DNA from: an uncultured Bacteroidales bacterium
GTDB taxonomy: Bacteria; Bacteroidota; Bacteroidia; Bacteroidales; UBA932
Reading direction: 5' to 3'
Assembly: GCA_900316245.1 (NCBI GenBank)
Contig: ONCE01000010.1
Coordinates: 1 to 64,000, forward strand
DNA length: 64,000 nucleotides
Shown here: positions 1 to 8,666 of the stretch, piece by piece
Layout of the letters: every line of letters begins with the position of its first letter
Position numbering within the stretch: position 1 is the stretch's first letter
Made by a program: the position numbers and the translations under genes
The notes under the pieces: generated by a model
Told to the model about the DNA's origin: nothing
Databases searched by the model: none
What the model saw: only the letters and a program-made list of their open reading frames with translations

Positions 1-95
1 GTGATGAGCTTGACGTACTTGGCAACCGCTTCCTTCATCTGGGTGTCAGACAAAACGGGAGTTGCAATGAAAACGGTTTCGTACTGGTTAACCAT
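1..95 (-). CDS. rpsF: 30S ribosomal protein bS6, 5' end only
   Basis: Partial gene, cut by the window edge. Translating from the ATG at 95-93 gives about 31 residues that begin [16 protein letters not shown], the typical N-terminal beta strand and first helix of bacterial ribosomal protein S6. S6 binds 16S rRNA together with S18 in the small-subunit platform, and in Bacteroidetes rpsF normally heads an rpsF-rpsR-rplI operon; that continuation would lie to the left of this window. The gene is divergent from the acyltransferase at 246, and a full -33/-7 promoter on its strand lies at 164-195, leaving a leader of about 60 nt. I looked for an S6:S18-binding leader motif and saw none that I could defend. 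Confidence 0.88.
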   Translation of the reverse strand, partial: MVNQYETVFIATPVLSDTQMKEAVAKYVKLI

Positions 96-163
96 TGTTT
101 GTTAATTAATTGTTAATAAATGTTTTAATCTTTCTGAGACCAGTGGATGCTCAAAAAGGACTG

Positions 164-195
164 CAAAAATAGACATTTTATCCGAGAAAAACAAA
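164..195 (-). promoter_or_regulatory. Promoter of rpsF
   Basis: On the minus strand a -33 TTTG (195-192) is followed after 20 nt by TATTTTTG (171-164), an exact match to the Bacteroidetes primary sigma consensus TTTG-N19-21-TAnnTTTG. It drives the rpsF operon leftward and is back to back with the promoter at 207-238. Confidence 0.7.
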
Positions 196-206
196 TCTTT
201 TTACCC

Positions 207-238
207 TTTGGGGTTTAGCTATAAATTGATTATATTTG
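207..238 (+). promoter_or_regulatory. Promoter of the lipid A acyltransferase operon
   Basis: A -33 TTTG (207-210), a 20-nt spacer and TATATTTG (231-238). The -7 box ends only 7 nt before the ATG at 246, so the transcript is predicted to be leaderless or nearly so. Confidence 0.7.
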
Positions 239-245
239 TGAATTG

Positions 246-1175
246 ATGAATAAGGAAAGAACATCGCTCGGAGCCCGTTTGGTCGGGGGTTTGCTGCACT
301 TGCAGGGACGCCTTCCGCTGGCCTTTCACCGCTGGTGGGGCCGGCGCATCGCGTGGCTGGTGAGAGATGTCTTCCACTATCGCAGAGAGGTGGTGATGGC
401 CAACCTGGCCCGGTCCTTCCCTACCAAGAGTTATGAAGAGCTCCAGGCCATCAGCAAGCGCTTCTACCTGCACTTTGGCACTGTCCTTACGGAAATGATC
501 TGGTTTGGCGCCTGCCGCGGTCCCAAGGGCCGGGCCCGCCTGCACAACAGCCATATCGTGGAGTTCTCCAATCCGGAAGAGCTCAACCGCCTGTACAACG
601 GCGCCAAGCAGCTGATGATCCTCCAGGCCCATACGGGCAACTGGGAACTGGTGGGCGGTTACAAAGAGTACAGCTACGGCGCTCCCCTCGCCCTGGATCC
701 CACCGCGATGGCCGTCACCTACCGCCGCCTCAGCAGCCAAACCTGGGAAGGCGTGATGGCCCAGAATCGGCCCGCCCCCGTCCTGGACCTGGGATTCGAA
801 GGATACGTGGAAACCCGGGACATCCTTCGTTTTATGCTGGAAAGGCGGGAGCAGAAATTTGCCTACACCTTTATCACGGACCAGTATCCCTTTGACGGCG
901 TGGGCGCAGACATCACCTTTATGCACCAGCCCACCATCACGCTGATGGCCGCCGCCAAGATGGCCGTCAAGCTGGATATGGCCCTGGCGTACCTGCGCTA
1001 CGAATGCCGGGAAGAGGGCGGCTACCGGATGACGTGCGTCCCCATAGCGGAGCACGCCGGCGGTAAGGACCCCCTGGCCCTGATGCAACAATACTACAAA
1101 CTGTTGGAGGAAGACCTGGAAAAACAACCCTGGAATTACCTCTGGACCCATAAACGTTGGAAAGTGAAGAAATGA
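246..1175 (+). CDS. Lysophospholipid/lipid A acyltransferase, LpxL/HtrB family
   Basis: 309 residues of the LABLAT family, membrane-associated enzymes that move an acyl chain from acyl-ACP onto the lipid A precursor. The family's catalytic H-x4-E is visible as HTGNWE, with His129 and Glu134, in the usual context (L-Q-A-H-T-G-N-W-E). An N-terminal segment rich in Leu, Trp and Arg fits the membrane-proximal helix of HtrB-type proteins, and the length is normal. I start at the ATG at 246; a TTG at 243 is also in frame, but the promoter ends at 238. It is first in an operon and its TGA overlaps the next ATG. Which acyl position it serves cannot be told from sequence. A related amino-acid N-acyltransferase role is possible but less likely. 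Confidence 0.85.
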   Translation: MNKERTSLGARLVGGLLHLQGRLPLAFHRWWGRRIAWLVRDVFHYRREVVMANLARSFPTKSYEELQAISKRFYLHFGTVLTEMIWFGACRGPKGRARLHNSHIVEFSNPEELNRLYNGAKQLMILQAHTGNWELVGGYKEYSYGAPLALDPTAMAVTYRRLSSQTWEGVMAQNRPAPVLDLGFEGYVETRDILRFMLERREQKFAYTFITDQYPFDGVGADITFMHQPTITLMAAAKMAVKLDMALAYLRYECREEGGYRMTCVPIAEHAGGKDPLALMQQYYKLLEEDLEKQPWNYLWTHKRWKVKK

Positions 1176-2170
1176 AAAGACTGTTTGTCATAGTTTCGTG
1201 CCTGGTTCTGGGCGTCTCGCTTCAGGCACAGGAAATGTATTATGCACTCCCCCGCACCATCCTTACCTTGGAGGTGCAGGCCCGTCAGGAAAGCTTTTTC
1301 GCCGGCCCTTATGCCGCATTCGCCCACCGGCTTCTCAACCTGGACGTGAAAGAAGAGGATGAGGTAAGGACGGAGGTCGTATCGGCCCGCCTGATTCCCC
1401 AGGTGGAGGCAGACCCTTCGGCCTGGTTCACCACGGAACCGGACAATGCCCCCTTCCTGTCCCTCAGCGCCCAGGGGCTGGTAAGCTTCGCAGACAAGGC
1501 CGAAGGAGAAACGGTTACCTGGCGCTTCCCGGCCAAGGCCCGGGCCAGCTTCAACAACGCCCGCATCACGGATACCGACAAGCCCACCACCATAGTGGAA
1601 TACCAGTCCGTCCAAACGGATACGGGAATGGTCAACGTTCCCATCGAGCATAAGATTCTGGTAGAGAAGACGCTGGAAGACAAGGCCTCCGATGCCGCAG
1701 AGATGATTCTCCAGCTTCGCAAGGACCGGATGAACATCATCACCGGCAACACGGACGCCAACTTCTACGGCAACTCGATGGAGGTGGCCCTCAAGGAACT
1801 GAGCCGCCTGGAGAAGGAGTATATGGCCCTGTTCGAAGGCTTCACCGTTACCAGAACCTTCACGGGCAGTTTCGAGGTCATTCCCTCGGCCGGCAACCGC
1901 AACCAGCAGTACCTGGCCTTCCGCCTGCTGGAAGACCACTTTACCCTGGACGGCAACCGCGGCGTTCCCTACTATCTCCACGTGGAGCCCGAGGCCACCA
2001 AGAGCGAGGAGGAAGCGGCCTCCCAGCGCCGCAGCCGGAACAATCCCCTGCACTACCGTACCCCGGTGGTCTGCAAGGTAACCCTGACCAAAGACAACCA
2101 GACCCTTCTGAGCACCCGCGTACCCGTGTACCAGCTGGGACTGGAAAGTCAATACCCCAACAACAAATAA
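1172..2170 (+). CDS. DUF4831 family secreted protein
   Basis: 332 residues with an N-terminal signal peptide (MKRLFVIVSCLVLGVSLQAQ, cleavage after AQA/Q) and a body matching the Bacteroidetes DUF4831 pattern: a YYALP-R-T segment just after the signal, then a long beta-rich region and a C-terminal R-TPV-CKVTL strand. Function is unknown; a periplasmic or surface location is inferred from the signal peptide. The ATG at 1172 overlaps the upstream stop as ATGA, which fixes the start; an in-frame ATG at 1157 would lie inside the acyltransferase gene. Translational coupling to the acyltransferase suggests an envelope role, but that is only context. Confidence 0.75.
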   Translation: MKRLFVIVSCLVLGVSLQAQEMYYALPRTILTLEVQARQESFFAGPYAAFAHRLLNLDVKEEDEVRTEVVSARLIPQVEADPSAWFTTEPDNAPFLSLSAQGLVSFADKAEGETVTWRFPAKARASFNNARITDTDKPTTIVEYQSVQTDTGMVNVPIEHKILVEKTLEDKASDAAEMILQLRKDRMNIITGNTDANFYGNSMEVALKELSRLEKEYMALFEGFTVTRTFTGSFEVIPSAGNRNQQYLAFRLLEDHFTLDGNRGVPYYLHVEPEATKSEEEAASQRRSRNNPLHYRTPVVCKVTLTKDNQTLLSTRVPVYQLGLESQYPNNK

Positions 2171-2191
2171 ACCTAATCACTATTTATAACC

Positions 2192-3649
2192 ATGAGCATC
2201 CAAAATCTGGAACCCAAGGTAGTCTGGAAGAACTTCTACGCTCTCACCCAGATTCCCCGTCCCTCCAAGCACGAGGGCAAAGTCATCGAGTACCTTTACA
2301 ACTGGGGTGTTTCCCACGGCTTCGAAACCATCAAGGACGATACCGGCAACATCATCATCCGCGTACCTGCCACGCCCGGTATGGAAAAGTGCAAGGGCGT
2401 CATCCTGCAGGGCCATATGGATATGGTGCCCCAGAAGACGTCCGACTCCACCCACGATTTCCTCAAGGACCCCATCAGCGCCTATGTAGACGGTGAGTGG
2501 GTAACGGCCGACCGCACCACCCTGGGAGCCGACAACGGTATGGGTGTGGCCCTGAGCCTCGCCGCCCTGGAAGATCCGTCCGTGAAGCACGGTCCCCTGG
2601 AGGTTCTGGTAACTTACGACGAGGAAACCGGAATGACAGGCGCCAACAACCTCAAGCCCGGCGTCCTGAAGGGCGACATCCTCCTCAACCTGGACTCCGA
2701 GGAAGAAGGAGAACTCTGCGTAGGTTGCGCCGGCGGTCTGGACCTCGCCGCCACCTTCAAGTTCCGCAAGTACAATACGCCCGCCGGTTACAAGGGTATG
2801 CTTGTCACCGTCAAGGGCCTGCAGGGCGGTCACTCCGGAATGGACATCTCCCTATACCGCGCCAACGCCAACAAGGTGATGGCCCGGATGCTCCTCCCCG
2901 TGATGGAAATGTTCGGCGTCAAGGTAGTCAGCTTCACCGGCGGCAGCCTGCGCAACGCCATTCCTTTCGAGGCCGAAGCTGAAATCGTGGTCCCCGAAGA
3001 GAACTTCAAGACCGTCAAGAAGATGGTGGAGAACGTCTTCAACGAGATCAAGACCGAATTCCAGGAGAGCGATCCTTCGGCCACCCTCTATGTCAAGGAA
3101 GTTCCCGCCTCTGCCAAGTTCATCCAGAACGCGGTGATGCTCAACGCCGTCAAGGCCCTGCTGGCCTGCCCGTCCTCCGTCATCCGTATGAGCCGCACAA
3201 TGGAAGGCCTCACCGAGACCTCCATCAATATGGCCATCGTCCGCACGGAGAAGGGCAAGATTACGGTCCACAGCCTGATGCGCAGCGCTGTAGACAGCGC
3301 CAAGGCAGCCCTCGCCCAGCGCGTACGCTGCATCTTCGAGCTCGCCGGGGCCGACGAGGTAGTTACCAAGGGCGGCTACTCCGGTTGGACGCCCAAGCTG
3401 GACACCGAAATCAACAAGGTGTGCATGGAGCAGTTCCAGAAGGTCTATGGCAAGCCTATGAAGATTATGGCCACCCACGGCGGCCTGGAATGCGCCATTA
3501 TGGGTGCCAAGTATCCCAACTGGGAGATGGTGTCCATCGGACCTACCGTCAAGTATCCCCACAGCCCGGACGAGCGTGTCAACATCGCATCCGTGGCCCG
3601 CACCTGGGAATACCTCAAAGCCGTCCTCGCCAACATCCCTAAGAAATAA
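2192..3649 (+). CDS. pepD: Aminoacyl-histidine dipeptidase (beta-Ala-His dipeptidase, M20C)
   Basis: 485 residues, the normal PepD length. This cytosolic Zn-dependent peptidase of family M20C cuts Xaa-His and many other dipeptides. Metal and catalytic residues are visible: the H-x-D pair in GHMDMV (His75, Asp77), Asp114 in GADNG, the DEET motif at 143-146 with the catalytic Glu, and a C-terminal HGGLECA (His429) and PHSPDE. The region from about 200 to 390 between them is the lid/dimerisation domain of M20 enzymes. It follows DUF4831 by 21 nt and precedes a peptide transporter by 21 nt, so imported peptides are probably hydrolysed here. Confidence 0.93.
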   Translation: MSIQNLEPKVVWKNFYALTQIPRPSKHEGKVIEYLYNWGVSHGFETIKDDTGNIIIRVPATPGMEKCKGVILQGHMDMVPQKTSDSTHDFLKDPISAYVDGEWVTADRTTLGADNGMGVALSLAALEDPSVKHGPLEVLVTYDEETGMTGANNLKPGVLKGDILLNLDSEEEGELCVGCAGGLDLAATFKFRKYNTPAGYKGMLVTVKGLQGGHSGMDISLYRANANKVMARMLLPVMEMFGVKVVSFTGGSLRNAIPFEAEAEIVVPEENFKTVKKMVENVFNEIKTEFQESDPSATLYVKEVPASAKFIQNAVMLNAVKALLACPSSVIRMSRTMEGLTETSINMAIVRTEKGKITVHSLMRSAVDSAKAALAQRVRCIFELAGADEVVTKGGYSGWTPKLDTEINKVCMEQFQKVYGKPMKIMATHGGLECAIMGAKYPNWEMVSIGPTVKYPHSPDERVNIASVARTWEYLKAVLANIPKK

Positions 3650-3670
3650 AGTACTAATAATCAAACAGAT

Positions 3671-5194
3671 ATGTTCAAAAACCAACCCAAAGGACTATTT
3701 GCATTAGCCCTTGCCAACACCGGTGAGCGTTTCGGCTACTACACGATGATTGCCGTATTCGCCCTGTTCCTCCGCGCCAACTTCGGCCTTTCTGCTGGTA
3801 CAGCCGGTACCATTTACAGCTCCTTCCTTATGCTGGTGTACTTCTTCCCGCTCATCGGCGGTATCCTGGCCGATAAATTCGGCTTCGGCAAGATGGTCAC
3901 CACCGGCATCCTGGTCATGTTCCTGGGATATCTCCTGCTGAGCATTCCCCTGGGAAGCGGCACCGTGGCCCTGGTGGCCATGCTGGCAGCCCTAATCCTG
4001 ATTGGCTTCGGAACGGGCCTGTTCAAGGGTAACCTCCAGGTAATGGTAGGTGACCTGTACAACGACCCTGAGTACGCCGCCAAGCGCGATTCCGGCTTCT
4101 CCCTCTTCTATATGGCCATCAACATCGGCGCCCTGTTTGCCCCTACCGCCGCCATCAAGATCCGCGAGTGGGCCATCAGCCTGGGCTTCGACGGAAACTC
4201 CGCCTACCACTTCTCCTTTGCAGTGGCCTGCGTTTCCCTGATCATCTCCATTGCCATCTACTATGCATTCCGCAGCTGGTTCAAGCACGTGGAAGGCGGT
4301 CACGCCAAGGGCAACAAGGCCCAGGTAGTGGACACCCTCACCCCCGAGCAGACCAAGAAGCGTATGGTAGCCCTGTTCCTGGTGTTCGCCGTGGTTATCT
4401 TCTTCTGGATGAGCTTCCACCAGAACGGCCTTACCCTCACCTACTTTGCCGATGAATTCACGGAGCGCAGCGCTTCCGGCCTGGCTTCCATGCCGTTCAA
4501 CGTATGGAACCTCGTGGCCGTGATCGCCATTGTCTACGCCCTCTTCTCCATCTTCGACAAGGAGGCTACCAAGAAGGGCAAATGGATCGGTGTCTGCGTC
4601 GTGGGCCTCGCCTGCGCCTATCTGGTATGGCAGTACAACCGTCTCAGCGGTTCCATCGCCATCAGCGCTCCCATCTTCCAGCACTTCAACCCCTTCTATG
4701 TAGTGGCCCTCACGCCGGTCTCGATGGCCATCTTCGGTGCCCTCGCCAAGAAGGGCAAGGAGCCTTCCGCTCCCCGTAAGATTGCCTACGGTATGCTGGT
4801 TGCCGCCCTCGCCTTCGGCCTGCTGGCTTTCGCCTCCATCGGTCTCAATACGCCCGACGTGCAGGCTGCTGCCCGCGAAGCCGGTATGCCCGAAACCCTC
4901 GTTTCCCCTTACTGGCTCATCACCGTTTACCTCATCCTCACCTTCGGCGAACTCCTGCTGAGCCCTATGGGTATCTCCTTCGTTTCCAAGGTAGCCCCTC
5001 CCAAGTACAAGGGTATGATGATGGGTATGTGGTTCGTGGCCACGGCTCTGGGTAACTTCCTGGTGCAGGTGGGCGGTCACCTCTGGGGCGACATTCAGCT
5101 CTGGATGGTCTGGTCCGTATTCCTGGCCGTCTGCGTCATCTCCGCCATCTTTATGTTCGCGATGATGAAGAAACTCGAAGCTGCTACCGAATAG
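3671..5194 (+). CDS. Proton-dependent oligopeptide transporter (POT/PTR2 family)
   Basis: 507 residues with 12-14 predicted membrane helices. The POT signature ERFxYY is present in helix 1 (Glu19, Arg20, Phe21, Tyr23, Tyr24), the motif required for proton-coupled uptake of di- and tripeptides. A second family segment appears at about residues 115-160 (GTGLFKGN, then D-SGFSLFYMAINIGA). The C-terminal LSPMGISFVSKVAPPKYKGMMMGMW segment is also typical. Placed directly after pepD, which fits uptake followed by cytosolic hydrolysis. The stop codon lies one base before the GTG of the next gene. Confidence 0.93.
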   Translation: MFKNQPKGLFALALANTGERFGYYTMIAVFALFLRANFGLSAGTAGTIYSSFLMLVYFFPLIGGILADKFGFGKMVTTGILVMFLGYLLLSIPLGSGTVALVAMLAALILIGFGTGLFKGNLQVMVGDLYNDPEYAAKRDSGFSLFYMAINIGALFAPTAAIKIREWAISLGFDGNSAYHFSFAVACVSLIISIAIYYAFRSWFKHVEGGHAKGNKAQVVDTLTPEQTKKRMVALFLVFAVVIFFWMSFHQNGLTLTYFADEFTERSASGLASMPFNVWNLVAVIAIVYALFSIFDKEATKKGKWIGVCVVGLACAYLVWQYNRLSGSIAISAPIFQHFNPFYVVALTPVSMAIFGALAKKGKEPSAPRKIAYGMLVAALAFGLLAFASIGLNTPDVQAAAREAGMPETLVSPYWLITVYLILTFGELLLSPMGISFVSKVAPPKYKGMMMGMWFVATALGNFLVQVGGHLWGDIQLWMVWSVFLAVCVISAIFMFAMMKKLEAATE

Positions 5195-5195
5195 C

Positions 5196-5873
5196 GTGCC
5201 TAGATTGTATATTATAAGCGGTCCTAACGGCTCCGGGAAGACAACGGCTTCTTACAGCGTTCTCCCGGAGCTGCTGGACTGCAGTGAATTTGTAAACTCG
5301 GACGAATTCGCCAAGCACCTGTCGCCGTTTTCGCCCGAGAGCGCGTACATCACGGCCAGCCGCCTGATGCTCCGCAAAGTACAGTACCTCTTTGACCGGC
5401 GGGAAGATTTCTGCATAGAAACCACGCTGGCCACGCGTTCGCTGCTCAAGATGACGCGCAACGCACAGGAAAAGGGGTACTATGTGACGGTGCTTTATTT
5501 CTGGCTCAACAGCCCGGAGATTGCCATTCAGCGGGTGGCGGCCCGGGTCAAGGCCGGCGGCCACGACATCCCGGAAGAAACCATCCGGCGCCGCTACATA
5601 ATGGGCCTGCACTACCTGTTCCACGACTATATGCAGACGTGCGACAAGTGGATCCTGGCCGACAATTCCAACCCGCCCTACGACGTCATAGCAGAAGGCT
5701 CCAAGAAGGGCCTCGTGATCCGTGATATGGAAAGGTACGAAACCGTCAAATCCCTGGTCACGGACGAATCCTACTCGCTCACCCCCATCAAGGACGTGGC
5801 CGAGTACATAGCCAAAGAAATAGCCAAGGTACCGCTGGCACACGACGGCGTACCTTACCAAGAAGAGAAATGA
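5196..5873 (+). CDS. Zeta-toxin-like P-loop ATPase/kinase
   Basis: 225 residues. A Walker A motif stands at the N-terminus (GPNGSGKT, residues 9-16), followed by NSDEF and an IETT segment, the layout of the zeta-toxin/COG4185 family of small-molecule kinases. Zeta toxins phosphorylate UDP-N-acetylglucosamine; whether this protein does is unknown. There is no adjacent epsilon antitoxin: the neighbours are a peptide transporter one base upstream and tldD, whose ATG overlaps this stop (ATGA). That makes a housekeeping or regulatory kinase more likely than an active toxin-antitoxin module. The start is GTG; no ATG lies in frame near the N-terminus and the Walker A position supports it. Confidence 0.75.
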   Translation: MPRLYIISGPNGSGKTTASYSVLPELLDCSEFVNSDEFAKHLSPFSPESAYITASRLMLRKVQYLFDRREDFCIETTLATRSLLKMTRNAQEKGYYVTVLYFWLNSPEIAIQRVAARVKAGGHDIPEETIRRRYIMGLHYLFHDYMQTCDKWILADNSNPPYDVIAEGSKKGLVIRDMERYETVKSLVTDESYSLTPIKDVAEYIAKEIAKVPLAHDGVPYQEEK

Positions 5874-7306
5874 TAGAGAGCAAGACATACTATTTCAACA
5901 TTTTCCAAATAGATGCCGCTGCGCTGGACCGCCTTGTAACCGAAGCCCTGTCCACCGGCGGCAACTATGCAGACCTATATTTTGAAAATACCACCTACGG
6001 AAGCCTCCTCCTCAGGGACGGAGCCGTCACTTCCGGAGGAACCCATATCGATTTTGGCGTGGGCATCCGCGTCCTGAGCGGAGAAAAAACCGGCTACGCT
6101 TATTCGGAAAGCACCGCCTGGGAGGATATGCTGGCATCGGCCCGAGCCGCCGCCCAGATTGCTTCCGGCCCCACCGACGTAAGCCCTTATGGCACCCGCA
6201 ATCCCAGCCGCGGAGAGCCCAACCCCCACGCAGACCGTTACCCCATCGAGCAGCCCTGGCGCGGCACGCCTATGAGCACCTTCCTCCCCTTCCTGCAGAA
6301 GTTGGAGGCCGATGTCCGCAGACGCGACAACCGCATTGTCAAGGTCATCGCCAACCTGGCCTTCCAGATGAGCGACATCCTGATGTACAACAGCGAGCGC
6401 GAACTCAAATGGGACACCCGCCCGATGGGCAGCGTCTCCCTCACCGCCGTGTTCAAGCAGGGCAACCTTACGGAGAACAAATCCACCTCCCGGAGTTTCC
6501 GCTGCGGGGCCGAAATGCTCACGGACGGCCTGGTGAACGAGATGGCTTCGGAGATAGTCAAAGGCATAGACGACCGCTTTGCCGCCAAGCGCCCCAAGGG
6601 AGGCCAGATGCCCGTAGTGATGGGCGCCGGTGCCTCCGGCATCCTCCTGCACGAAGCTATGGGACACGCCTTCGAGGCCGATTTCAACCGCAAAGGCACT
6701 TCCATCTTTGCCGACAAGATGGGCCAGCAGATCTGCCCCAAGGGCATCCAGATCATAGACGACGGCACCCTGAGGGGCAACCGCGGCTCGCTCAATTTTG
6801 ACGACGAAGGCATCCCCGGCCAGAAGACCTATATGGTAGAGGACGGCGTGCTCACCTCTTACCTGCACGACCGCATCTCCGCCGCCCATTACGGCGTAAG
6901 GCCCACCGGCAACGGCCGCCGCGAAAGTTTCCGCTACGCCCCCATTCCCCGGATGCGCTCCACCTATATGGAAAGCGGCAGCGCCAAGGCCGAGGATTTG
7001 GTAGCCGAGGTCTCCAAAGGCATCTTCGTGGACGAGTTTTCCAACGGCCAGGTACAGATTGGCGAAGGAGACTTCACCTTCTATGTAAAATCCGGCTATC
7101 TCATTGAAAACGGAAAACTTACACAGCCCGTCAAGGACATCAACATCATAGGCAACGGTCCTGCCGCGCTGGCCGACATTAAAGGCGTGGCCAATGACCT
7201 GGCCATAGACCCCGGTGCCTGGACCTGCGGCAAGGAACAGTCCGTTCCCGTAAGCTGCGGCATCCCCACCGTGCTCATTGGCAAATTAACTGTAGGAGGA
7301 GAATGA
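5870..7306 (+). CDS. tldD: TldD family metalloprotease, catalytic subunit
   Basis: 478 residues. TldD carries the active site of the TldD/TldE heterodimer, a Zn-dependent protease that degrades unfolded peptides through a narrow tunnel and in some bacteria matures modified peptides. The family HExxxH is visible as HEAMGH (His261, Glu262, His266), preceded by GAGASGILL. The N-terminal half (about 15-220) has the repeating beta fold of the PmbA/TldD domain. The start overlaps the upstream stop (ATGA) and the partner gene follows after 1 nt. No ribosomal peptide precursor or maturation enzyme is nearby, so a general peptidase role is the default. Confidence 0.92.
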   Translation: MIESKTYYFNIFQIDAAALDRLVTEALSTGGNYADLYFENTTYGSLLLRDGAVTSGGTHIDFGVGIRVLSGEKTGYAYSESTAWEDMLASARAAAQIASGPTDVSPYGTRNPSRGEPNPHADRYPIEQPWRGTPMSTFLPFLQKLEADVRRRDNRIVKVIANLAFQMSDILMYNSERELKWDTRPMGSVSLTAVFKQGNLTENKSTSRSFRCGAEMLTDGLVNEMASEIVKGIDDRFAAKRPKGGQMPVVMGAGASGILLHEAMGHAFEADFNRKGTSIFADKMGQQICPKGIQIIDDGTLRGNRGSLNFDDEGIPGQKTYMVEDGVLTSYLHDRISAAHYGVRPTGNGRRESFRYAPIPRMRSTYMESGSAKAEDLVAEVSKGIFVDEFSNGQVQIGEGDFTFYVKSGYLIENGKLTQPVKDINIIGNGPAALADIKGVANDLAIDPGAWTCGKEQSVPVSCGIPTVLIGKLTVGGE

Positions 7307-7307
7307 T

Positions 7308-8639
7308 ATGGAGAAAGCCGTACTGACACAGGAAGAAATGGCATTGGCCAGACATTGCCTCCAATTCGCTTTGGAGCAAGGAGCCAGCCAAGTGCGCATC
7401 ACCCTCACCAAGAGCCTTTTGAACCTCGTGGGCCTGCTCAACGGAGAAGTGGACAAGACCTCCCACGCCCTGGACCGCAGCCTGCAGCTGCAGCTATTTG
7501 TAGAGGGCCGATTCGGGGCCTTCTCTTCCAACCGCCTGGAAAAGGAAGGACTAGAAGCCTTCATCCGGGAAGCCATTGACACCGTCAAGATGCTGGAGCC
7601 CGACGCCTTCCGCAGCCTCCCCGCCCCCGAGCGCCAGGCCAAGGACGCCCTCACTGGCCGCGAACTGGGCCTGTATGACCCCGCCTACGAATCCCTCACC
7701 GCCCAAGACCGTCGCCAGATGGCCCTTGGCTCCATTGCCTGGCCCAAGGAAGGGCTCATCGCCGAGGAAGGCGAATATTCGGACTCGGTCTTCGACAGCC
7801 TCACCCTGGACTCCCAGGGCCTGGAGGCCCGCCATACGGAAACCTCCTTCGAAATTGGCTACGAATCCACCGTCGAAGACGCAGAGGGACGGCATTTCTC
7901 CAGTTACTGGTGGGACGCCACGCCCCGGCTCAAGGACCTGCAGCTCAAAGACTGCGCAGAGAAAGCCTGCCGGCGGGCTATGGACCAACTGAACCCCAAG
8001 CCGGTTCCCAGCGGCAAATACACCCTCATCCTGGATACAGAGTGCGCCTCCAAGGTGGTCACTCCCCTGCTCAACGCTCTTGGCGGATACAGCCTGCAGC
8101 AGAAGAACTCCTTCCTCGCAGACAGCCTGGGCAAGCAGCTCTTCCCGCAGGGGCTTACCATCCTGGATGCCCCCCGCACCCCGGGAGACACCGGCTGCCG
8201 CCTCTTTGACAGCGAAGGCGTAGCCACCCGAGAAATGCCCATCATCGAGAACGGCGTGGTCAAGACGTACTTCCTCAACACCTACATCTCCCGGAAGATG
8301 GAGATGGAGCCCACCATAGAAGACGCCACCAGGGTCAAAGTCCTGCCCCTGGGCAACTGCAAAACCCAACAGGACGTCCTGTACCAAGTGAAGGACGGCA
8401 TCCTGGTCACGGGCTTCAACGGAGGCAATTCCAACCCCGCCACCGGCAACTTCTCGTACGGCATCGAGGGCTTCCTCATCAAGGACGGCAAGCGCGTGCA
8501 TCCCGTGCGCGAAATGCTCATTACCGGAGACTTCCTCACCCTTTGGAGCCACCTCATTGCCGCCGCCCAGGACGCCCGTCCCTGCCTCAGCAAACTGGTT
8601 CCTACTCTGGCATTTACGGACGTTGATTTCAGCGCTTAA
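7308..8639 (+). CDS. tldE: TldE/PmbA family protein, partner of TldD
   Basis: 443 residues of the PmbA/TldE family. It shares the TldD fold (FSYGIEGFLIKDGK near the C-terminus is characteristic) but lacks HExxxH, as expected for the non-catalytic partner that completes the substrate tunnel. It starts 1 nt after tldD, so the two subunits are coupled at translation. No terminator is evident before the next promoter at 8653, so the operon may simply run into the following unit. Confidence 0.9.
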   Translation: MEKAVLTQEEMALARHCLQFALEQGASQVRITLTKSLLNLVGLLNGEVDKTSHALDRSLQLQLFVEGRFGAFSSNRLEKEGLEAFIREAIDTVKMLEPDAFRSLPAPERQAKDALTGRELGLYDPAYESLTAQDRRQMALGSIAWPKEGLIAEEGEYSDSVFDSLTLDSQGLEARHTETSFEIGYESTVEDAEGRHFSSYWWDATPRLKDLQLKDCAEKACRRAMDQLNPKPVPSGKYTLILDTECASKVVTPLLNALGGYSLQQKNSFLADSLGKQLFPQGLTILDAPRTPGDTGCRLFDSEGVATREMPIIENGVVKTYFLNTYISRKMEMEPTIEDATRVKVLPLGNCKTQQDVLYQVKDGILVTGFNGGNSNPATGNFSYGIEGFLIKDGKRVHPVREMLITGDFLTLWSHLIAAAQDARPCLSKLVPTLAFTDVDFSA

Positions 8640-8652
8640 AGATTTTTTCCTT

Positions 8653-8660
8653 TATTTTTG
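8653..8660 (+). promoter_or_regulatory. Putative -7 promoter element before GT2 gene
   Basis: TATTTTTG, ending 6 nt before the ATG at 8667. No convincing -33 TTG at 19-21 nt, so weaker than the promoters listed with both boxes. Confidence 0.42.
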
Positions 8661-8666
8661 TAAAAA

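Noticed and set aside
5196-5873. Zeta/epsilon toxin-antitoxin system
   Set aside because: No antitoxin gene or space for one; stops and starts overlap with neighbours.
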